In this document: one piece after another, positions 56,201 through 64,000 of the stretch
How the letters are laid out: every line of letters begins with the position of its first letter
Position numbering within the stretch: the first letter of the stretch is position 1
Assembly (NCBI GenBank): GCA_024195265.1
Contig: JAJLRJ010000013.1
Coordinates: 3,414,575-3,478,574, forward strand
Reading direction: 5' to 3'
Origin: Dendrophyllia cribrosa
Taxonomy: Eukaryota > Cnidaria > Anthozoa > Scleractinia > Dendrophylliidae
Length of the DNA: 64,000 bases
The notes under the pieces: model-generated
The model's input: the letters and a program-made list of their open reading frames with translations, nothing else
Database searches by the model: none
What the model was told of the DNA's origin: nothing
Translations under genes and position numbers: made by a program

Positions 56201-59200
56201 AAGAAAGATTCTCGGTGAAGAGCATGCGGACGTTGCAGCAAGTTTCAATAACATAGCAACAGTGTACAGTAAAATGGGAGAATACAATCAAGCCAAAGAA
56301 CTTCACGAGAAAGCACTGGCGATAAGAAAGATTCTCGGTGAAGAGCATGCGGACGTTGCAGCAAGTTTCAATAACATAGCAACAGTGTACAGTAAAATGG
56401 GAGAATACAATCAAGCCAAAGAACTTCACGAGAAAGCACTGGCGATACAAAGAAAGATTCTCGGTGAAGAGCATGCGGACGTTGCAGCAAGTTTCAATAA
56501 CATAGCAAATGTATACAGTGACATGGGAGAATACAATCAAGCCAAAGAACTTCACGAGAAAGCACTGGCGATAAGAAGAAAGATTCTCGGTGAAGAGCAT
56601 GCGGACGTTGCAGCAAGTTTCAATAACATAGCAAATGTATACAGTGACATGGGAGAATACAATCAAGCCAAAGAACTTCACGAGAAAGCACTGGCGATAA
56701 GAAGAAAGATTCTCGGTGAAGAGCATGCGGACGTTGCAGCAAGTTTCAATAACATAGCAACAGTGTACAGTGACATGGGAGAATACAATCAAGCCAAAGA
56801 ACTTCACGAGAAAGCACTGGCGATACAAAGAAAGATTCTCGGTGAAGAGCATGCGGACGTTGCAGCAAGTTTCAATAACATAGCAACAGTGTACAGTGAC
56901 ATGGGAGAATACAATCAAGCCAAAGAACTTCACGAGAAAGCACTGGCGATACAAAGAAAGATTCTCGGTGAAGAGCATGCGGACGTTGCAGCAAGTTTCA
57001 ATAACATAGCAACAGTGTACAGTAAAATGGGAGAATACAATCAAGCCAAAGAACTTCACGAGAAAGCACTGGCGATAAGAAGAAAGATTCTCGGTGAAGA
57101 GCATGCGGACGTTGCAGCAAGTTTCAATAACATAGCAACAGTGTACAGTAAAATGGGAGAATACAATCAAGCCAAAGAACTTCACGAGAAAGCACTGGCG
57201 ATAAGAAGAAAGATTCTCGGTGAAGAGCATGCGGACGTTGCAGCAAGTTTCAATAACATAGCAACAGTGTACAGTAAAATGGGAGAATACAATCAAGCCA
57301 AAGAACTTCACGAGAAAGCACTGGCGATAAGAAGAAAGATTCTCGGTGAAGAGCATGCGGACGTTGCAGCAAGTTTCAATAACATAGCAACAGTGTACAG
57401 TAAAATGGGAGAATACAATCAAGCCAAAGAACTTCACGAGAAAGCACTGGCGATAAGAAGAAAGATTCTCGGTGAAGAGCATGCGGACGTTGCAGCAAGT
57501 TTCAATAACATAGCAACAGTGTACAGTAAAATGGGAGAATACAATCAAGCCAAAGAACTTCACGAGAAAGCACTGGCGATACAAAGAAAGATTCTCGGTG
57601 AAGAGCATGCGGACGTTGCAGCAAGTTTCAATAACATAGCAACAGTGTACAGTAAAATGGGAGAATACAATCAAGCCAAAGAACTTCACGAGAAAGCACT
57701 GGCGATAAGAAGAAAGATTCTCGGTGAAGAGCATGCGGACGTTGCAGCAAGTTTCAATAACATAGCAACAGTGTACAGTAAAATGGGAGAATACAATCAA
57801 GCCAAAGAACTTCACGAGAAAGCACTGGCGATACAAAGAAAGATTCTCGGTGAAGAGCATGCGGACGTTGCAGCAAGTTTCAATAACATAGCAACAGTGT
57901 ACAGTGAAATGGGAGGATACAATCAAGCCAAAGAACTTCACGAGAAAGCACTGGCGATACAAAGAAAGATTCTCGGTGAAGAGCATGCGGACGTTGCAGC
58001 AAGTTTCAATAACATAGCAACAGTGTACAGTGACATGGGAGAATACAATCAAGCCAAAGAACTTCACGAGAAAGCACTGGCGATAAGAAGAAAGATTCTC
58101 GGTGAAGAGCATGCGGACGTTGCAGCAAGTTTCAATAACATAGCAACAGTGTACAGTAAAATGGGAGAATACAATCAAGCCAAAGAACTTCACGAGAAAG
58201 CACTGGCGATACAAAGAAAGATTCTCGGTGAAGAGCATGCGGACGTTGCAGCAAGTTTCAATAACATAGCAACAGTGTACAGTAAAATGGGAGAATACAA
58301 TCAAGCCAAAGAACTTCACGAGAAAGCACTGGCGATACAAAGAAAGATTCTCGGTGAAGAGCATGCGGACGTTGCAGCAAGTTTCAATAACATAGCAAAG
58401 TGATACAGTAAAATGGGAGAATACAATCAAGCCAAAGAACTTCACGAGAAAGCACTGGCGATACAAAGAAAGATTCTCGGTGAAGAGCATGCGGACGTTG
58501 CAGCAAGTTTCAATAACATAGCATAGTGTACAGGAAAAATGGGAGAATACAATCAAGCCAAAGAACTTCACGAGAAAGCACTGGCGATAAGAAGAAAGAT
58601 TCTCGGTGAAGAGCATGCGGACGTTGCAGCAAGTTTCAATAACATAGCAACAGTGTACAGTAAAATGGGAGAATACAATCAAGCCAAAGAACTTCACGAG
58701 AAAGCACTGGCGATACAAAGAAAGATTCTCGGTGAAGAGCATGCGGACGTTGCAGCAAGTTTCAATAACATAGCAACAGTGTACAGTAAAATGGGAGAAT
58801 ACAATCAAGCCAAAGAACTTCACGAGAAAGCACTGGCGATACAGAAGAAAGATTCTCGGTGAAGAGCATGCGGACGTTGCAGCAAGTTTCAATAACATAG
58901 CAAATGTATACAGTAAAATGGGAGAATACAATCAAGCCAAAGAACTTCACGAGAAAGCACTGGCGATAAGAAGAAAGATTCTCGGTGAAGAGCATGCGGA
59001 CGTTGCAGCAAGTTTCAATAACATAGCATTAGTGTACAGTAAAATGGGAGAATACAATCAAGCCAAAGAACTTCACGAGAAAGCACTGGCGATAAGAAGA
59101 AAGATTCTCGGTGAAGAGCACGCGGACGTCGCAACAAGTCTGAATAACTTAGCATTAGTGTACATAGAAATGGGAGAATACAATCAAGCCAAAGAACTTC

Positions 59201-59636
59201 ACGAGAAAGCACTGGCGATACAGAAAGATTCTCGGTGAAGAGCATGCGGACGTTGCAGCAAGTTTCAATAACATAGCATTAGTGTACAGAAAAATGGGAG
59301 AATACAATCAAGCCAAAGAACTTCACGAGAAAGCACTGGCGATACAGAAAGATTCTCGGTGAAGAGCACGCTGCCGTCGCAACAAGTGTGAATAACTTAG
59401 CATCAGTGTACAGAGAAATGGGAGAATACAATCAAGCCAAAGAACTTCACGAGAAAGCACTGGCGATAAGAAGAAAGATTCTCGGTGAAGAGCATGCGGA
59501 CGTTGCAAGAAGCTATAAAAACTTGGTAGCAGTAAACGCGAGAATCGCCCAGATCACACAATCAAGCCAAAGAACTCGCGTAGGCTTGGCAAATATCAAC
59601 GAAACTGCTAGATCCAGGTTTTGTGTTCTTTTGTGA
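53231..59636 (+). CDS. HEPN - coiled coil - NB-ARC - TPR protein (NLR-like STAND), frame broken
   Basis: Start MMEYSQEQLNYF at 53231; stop at 59634-59636. Residues about 15-150 are a DZIP3-type HEPN domain with the RX4H ribonuclease motif (R117 N D I A H122). Residues about 165-220 are coiled coil (heptads of ENLKKQVLDL type). NB-ARC: Walker A GNPGCGKSQ (267-275), Walker B WMIIADNV (54306), sensor VLITTQDS (54390), GxP-like YQPLAL (54563), and an MHD-like RLHNIVH at about 54961. Then 33 TPRs of 42 residues and a short tail ending RSRFCVLL. Such proteins are expanded in cnidarians and other invertebrates; as STAND ATPases they are expected to sense a ligand through the TPRs and oligomerise. 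The frame changes near 54158 (one extra base), and there are lesions at about 56132/56199, 58401 (TGA), 58524 (TAG), 58843, 59222 and 59345. It is a recent pseudogene or, more likely, a consensus-error-damaged intact gene. A possible poly(A) signal aataaa is at 60094. Confidence 0.88.
55384..59509 (+). repeat. Thirty-three 126-bp TPR units (kinesin-light-chain/nephrocystin-3 type)
   Basis: Unit MGEYNQAKELHEKALAIRRK then ILGEEHADVAASFNNIATV. Spacing from the first to the last 'gaatac' is 4023 bases, which is 32 x 126 minus 9; the missing 9 equal the sum of the indels listed for the gene. Middle units are almost identical: variation is confined to R/Q in AI(R/Q)RK, T/N in A(T/N)V and K/D/E in YS(K/D/E)M. 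Only the first and the last few units (HADVATSLNNLALV, HAAVATSVNNLASV) are divergent. The antisense strand is also open for up to 917 codons, which follows from repetition. Confidence 0.96.
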
Positions 59637-61291
59637 TTGTGGTTCTTTTCGTGGACAGGTGAGATGCACCAGGATTGCATAACAAGAACCGATCAATGTA
59701 AAGACCGAGACACACGACGAAACATCGCACGCAACAAAGTAGCAGCGTGTGTCCAACCCTGAATCTGCGCTATCGTTCTACTTCGGATTTGTTGCCTGCA
59801 ACAATTTCAGGGGTGGACACACGATGTTGCGTGCAACATGGCAGACAGCAATATGGCGTGCGATTTTACACCGTGTGTCCGTACCCTAGCAGTAATTCAA
59901 AAACTGATTAATAATTCATGAGCCCCAGAAGCAATCATTAAGTAATGCTCCACATAAGAACTACGGTGAAACTTCATTGTTCTGCGGCAGTGGCTTTTTC
60001 CCACATAGAATGTCTTTGATTTCAAGAATAGTGGAGGAGCTGATGGTTCATAATTATACTTTAGTATAAAATATGGAAAATCCATTTGCATCAAATAAAT
60101 TTTAGGAAATGTTCGTGCTTAACCAATCGGAATAGCAGAAGACAATAGCTAATAATTTTGCTTCTTTGATGAAGTTCCGCAAATACAATTTCTTTTAAAA
60201 ATTACATGTTGTGCGATTGGGTCTCAAATTACTTGAAACCTTTAAAAAATCAGACAAAATGCACCTTGAACCTTAACTTTTTAGCAGTTTTTTAGTCTAG
60301 GCCAATGAGATCACTTGTTGTAACAATGAAAAACGTTGACATTCCATCATGCATTGCCGTCAGCACTTTCCTTCTTATGCGGATCATTACTTAATAACTA
60401 GCAGTAATCACAGATTATGAAGACGCGTTCGAAGGAATTTCCGGCGGAAATGAGCCCCTGAAAAAAACCAATAGGGGCGGCCATTTGGAAGACCGTCTAC
60501 CAAAAAATCTCAAATTTTACTGCACATAAACCACAGGACAACCAACACGAAATTAGAATTGCGTTCTTCGAACGCGATAATTCATCATGTGTATACTCTT
60601 TATGTAAATAAAACACCCCTTGTTAGTTTTCTTTTTATAAAGAATACTGATAAGGCTAAAAGAAAATAGGTTTCCTTTCCTTATTAGTATTATTAATAAT
60701 TATTTAGGATTCTTAGTACAACAAATGGTGACTTTAATATTTTTGTTTAGTAGTGTTTTACGATATCTAGCCTTTGGCCATTCTATTTGGAAAATTCTCC
60801 TAAAAAAATAAGCAACCAACAGTTTAGCAAGTAAGCCGTTATTTGAATGACAACCAGCGCCCACGTGTAAATTAGTAGGTAACTGCGAAGCGAGTGTTAG
60901 GAGATACAGGCTGCTTATTTCTACTCGTTCTCTACAACTGGAAAAATTTGTCAGACGTTTTATCCACCGTACCTGTCAACTTTCCAACAGCATTTTTCAT
61001 TAGATTGTTTTTTTCCTCACAACTTTAAAATCCCAAAACTTTCCACAGGAGCCGTGAAGCCATGGTCACTTCGTCGAAGCCCGTCGGTAGTATTATGTGG
61101 CACATGTGTTGTATGCTAATCAGTCTACTTGTTTTTCTCGTATGCTAATTTCCTCTTTGCACAAAAGCGCATTTGTTTAATCTCCGTAGGGACACGCTTT
61201 TTGTGAAATGTTTTTGAAGTCGTGCAATAAACTCGTAGCACGTGTTTTATTAGGTCTAAAATCGAGGCCTCCCCCTAATAAAACAATGCTG
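59637..61291. other. 3' flank: one MITE, otherwise nothing recognised
   Basis: 59700-59890 is a probable MITE with inexact inverted ends (gagacacacgacgaaacatc / cgattttacaccgtgtgtcc). The rest, to 61291, shows no gene or clear repeat. Confidence 0.5.
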
Positions 61292-61448
61292 CCATAGCCC
61301 GTTTTGCAGATACGGGATATTGCCCCCAGGGCATCCCATAATGAGCATTTAAATTAATATATTCCTTTGTTTTTAATGTATTCAATATATTTTTAATATA
61401 TTCAATATATTTCCAATATATTTCTTTTGTTTGCAAAACGGGCTATGG
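61292..61448. mobile_element. Small MITE with 16-bp perfect TIR
   Basis: catagcccgttttgca is inverted at the right end (tgcaaaacgggctatg). The interior is AT-rich with repeated ttcaatatattt. Confidence 0.8.
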
Positions 61449-62000
61449 CCACTCGTGTATTAAACTTAACTTGAACGTTAAAGACCCATGAATGGTGGAA
61501 ATTTGGCTATGGATACTGTGGCAAATTAAGTAACGCCTGGCTCGTTTATGAAATTTTGTTGATTTTAGAAGGGGCGATTACTGAATAAGGGGCATTTTTG
61601 TAAATAGGTTTGTACTTATCTTTCCTAGCAAATGTATAGATAAGAAAACTTAATCTTTTCAAGATGTTATATAAACGTTATACAACAAATATGACAAAAC
61701 AAATAATACAACTGTGTTCTCAAAGTCAATATATATATAGGGTTGATTCTGTTTCTGTTTAAAGTGTGTAGGAAGAGTAAAGGTAATTAAACAAATACCT
61801 CAATCAATTACAGATTACAGTGCAGGCCAGAATTTTACTCCAGGATCATGGTGGATTCCCATTTAGATGTCCTTGATTTCCGCACATTTAATGAGCAACC
61901 AGGACTAACATCACAATTTCAATTCCTTGCATACGAACGAAGTCTTTAGAGTGGATAGGCACTTCCGCGTCGTTCTCAAACAACAGGAACAATAGACACG

Positions 62001-62500
62001 NNNNNNNNNNNNNNNNNNNNNNNNNNNNNNNNNNNNNNNNNNNNNNNNNNNNNNNNNNNNNNNNNNNNNNNNNNNNNNNNNNNNNNNNNNNNNNNNNNNN
62101 NNNNNNNNNNNNNNNNNNNNNNNNNNNNNNNNNNNNNNNNNNNNNNNNNNNNNNNNNNNNNNNNNNNNNNNNNNNNNNNNNNNNNNNNNNNNNNNNNNNN
62201 NNNNNNNNNNNNNNNNNNNNNNNNNNNNNNNNNNNNNNNNNNNNNNNNNNNNNNNNNNNNNNNNNNNNNNNNNNNNNNNNNNNNNNNNNNNNNNNNNNNN
62301 NNNNNNNNNNNNNNNNNNNNNNNNNNNNNNNNNNNNNNNNNNNNNNNNNNNNNNNNNNNNNNNNNNNNNNNNNNNNNNNNNNNNNNNNNNNNNNNNNNNN
62401 NNNNNNNNNNNNNNNNNNNNNNNNNNNNNNNNNNNNNNNNNNNNNNNNNNNNNNNNNNNNNNNNNNNNNNNNNNNNNNNNNNNNNNNNNNNNNNNNNNNN
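62001..62500. other. Assembly gap (500 N)
   Basis: Exactly 500 undetermined bases, a conventional gap size, so the true distance is unknown. Open frames spanning it (61911-62605) are meaningless. Confidence 0.99.
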
Positions 62501-62932
62501 ACCGGTATCCCCCAAGAATTTTCCTTTTTTGTATGAGATAAGTGGAGGCTCTTTGTATATTTTTCTTAGCAATGGTTGGTTCTGAATTAAATGCCATTTG
62601 CTCATTAAAATATCTTTTTTAGATTAGGCAACGCCGGGTGGTACGTTGTTACGAAAGCCAGTATTATTTTTCGCACGTTCTTTTTCTTGCTGCAAAGATG
62701 ACTTTCGTTCATTGAGTTTTACCACGGAAATTATTTTCTCAATGAGATTGTGAGTGCATGTAGCCTCTAGCACGGAGGCATGCTTTGAAGTTGTTGATAT
62801 TCTCACTGAATGATTTCGCTGAGGAATTTGTTCTTAAAAGTCTCAGGGCTTCACCTTTTATGAGCCCTTTTCTGACTACTGGTGGGTGGCAGGAGGAGAA
62901 ATGGGTGTACAGGAAGGTCTCTGTTGGTGTAA

Positions 62933-63075
62933 AATGAGTAATCAATGACCCACAATTTTTTTGGGGGGTCCGATTAATCATTGATTACTCATTGAGTATT
63001 GGCAATACTCAATGATTAATCAATTGATTACCTATTGATTACCCATGGATTACTCATTGATGTCATTGATCATTT
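62933..63075. repeat. attgattac-rich repeat patch
   Basis: About ten imperfect copies of attgattac(t/c)c in both orientations, including cattgattactcattgagta and an inverted tactcaatgattaatcaatt. Confidence 0.75.
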
Positions 63076-63237
63076 ATTAGTTATGCCTGGTACGTACTAT
63101 GTGCTCGAGTCTACAAATTGACATAGTTCTTTCGCGAGATTTGATTTGTTGCGAAAAAGTGATATTACCACTAAAAATTAAGTGATTTACAGTAGCGATT
63201 ATACTGCGGTGTTTTGCCATTGTCTAGCGAAAATTAA

Positions 63238-64000
63238 CCCATTCGCTCCTACACCGGCCAAAACCGGCCGTACAAGACTCCACTGCTTTAAAAAATTGCA
63301 ACTTCCTCAATCGCGCGAACATTGCCCTAACTAGCAGTTGTGAGCATTGACTAGAAAGTCCCTCAAATTGAGATACCCAATAAACACAAAAAAGTCAGCG
63401 ATTTTTGCAGAATATCAGCGTTTGAATTTGGACAATAACAAAAATGACCGTTTTTAACGTCATAGAAAAACAACAAAAATCACGTTTTTGCCTTTAGTTT
63501 TTTTTTATTCAAATCATCGTGGCAAACCCAAAAGTCAACATTTACAGCAAAATTCAGTCCTAGTCCTAACTTAGCAGTGAATTTTTTTGCTCTTATTCGT
63601 TGCTCGGGCCGTGCTACAGCTTCTTATTCTAGGGCATACTCGCCTTGCCTCGATTTTCAACATCACCACCGCACTGCATGCTGGGAAATAAAGAGATTTT
63701 TCGACAGCGTCCATTCCGTCCTCCATACTTTTCATATATATACCAAGTCCACAGCCACTCTGACCCACCGCCGAAATTTCGCGCTTGTTGTGTTCTCCTG
63801 TGGTCGCAACTTCCAAAATATGCCGCGGTAGGTCGAGAAATTCATCCAGAGTCGAGTCCCAAAGCTACTTCGTTTCCAGGCGGCCATTTTTCCAGTTCAA
63901 CGAGCAACGAGCCAAATTCGTAAACGAAGTACAACACCTAACTCGCTTCATTGAGAAGTGGACTCTGAACTACCTCCAAGCTTAATGATGCTCATCAGGC
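63238..64000. mobile_element. Second piggyBac-like copy, inverted, cut by window end
   Basis: TTAA at 63234-63237, then cccattcgctcctacaccgg. The sequence is the reverse complement of 17469-18750 through the window end (matching about 17710). About 520 more bases should follow outside the window. Confidence 0.9.

Noticed and set aside
56178..58931. 917-codon open frame on the minus strand across the TPR array
   Set aside because: It is the antisense of 126-bp units; once one unit is open on the reverse strand all are. The peptide is a mechanical repeat with no domain.
55384..59509. CRISPR-like regular repeat array
   Set aside because: The regular 126-bp spacing is in-frame protein repeat without unique spacers, in a eukaryote.
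61911..62605. Long minus frames of 209-228 codons
   Set aside because: They run across the 500-N gap; the residues are undetermined.

Overview
Eukaryotic, intron-containing, AT-rich DNA crowded with transposable elements. The family mix suggests an anthozoan cnidarian, probably a stony coral: a LAP-family polarity gene with many short GT-AG introns, a HEPN/NB-ARC/TPR immune-type gene with near-identical TPRs, a Penelope-like retroelement with hammerhead-like hairpins, and TTAA-flanked MITEs. The organism is an inference from families, not read from a marker gene. There is one 500-base assembly gap (62001-62500).

Layout. (1) 1497-19899, minus strand: the 5' part of an Erbin/LRRC7(Densin)-type LAP gene. 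Eighteen exons could be joined by reading frame, splice phase and protein similarity (about 655 codons); it runs off the left edge before any PDZ domain. Its introns hold many MITEs, long hairpins, a tRNA-like SINE piece and a complete 1.28-kb piggyBac-like element. (2) About 20.67-41.27 kb: seven units of a roughly 2.2-kb tandem repeat, each with a MITE bounded by G/C homopolymers. Two units carry an extra 0.59-kb TTAA-flanked MITE whose empty site is visible in sister units. One unit has lost about 1.2 kb and gained a 4.17-kb block containing a 0.55-kb-armed inverted repeat. (3) 41.3-46.9 kb: MITEs, a foldback element with a 10-bp minisatellite, and a decayed minus-strand coding remnant. (4) 46952-49070: a Penelope-like element with 11-bp target duplications, inverted terminal repeats carrying hammerhead-like motifs, and a broken GIY-YIG ORF interrupted by a hAT-like MITE. 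(5) 50161-52301: an 870-bp unit repeated 2.46 times almost without change. (6) 53231-59636, plus strand: a large, apparently single-exon gene for a HEPN - coiled coil - NB-ARC - TPR protein. It has 33 TPR units of 126 bp and several frameshifts or stops. (7) 59.6-64.0 kb: MITEs, the gap, an ATTGATTAC-rich patch, and an inverted second copy of the piggyBac-like element cut by the window edge.

The two real genes are unrelated. The LAP protein should be a membrane-associated scaffold of cell junctions or polarity. The HEPN/NB-ARC/TPR protein has the architecture of a STAND-type sensor with a potential RNase head, so an innate-immunity or RNA-surveillance role is a reasonable inference. Everything between them is mobile or tandemly repeated DNA. 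Most other open frames are chance readings of repeats.
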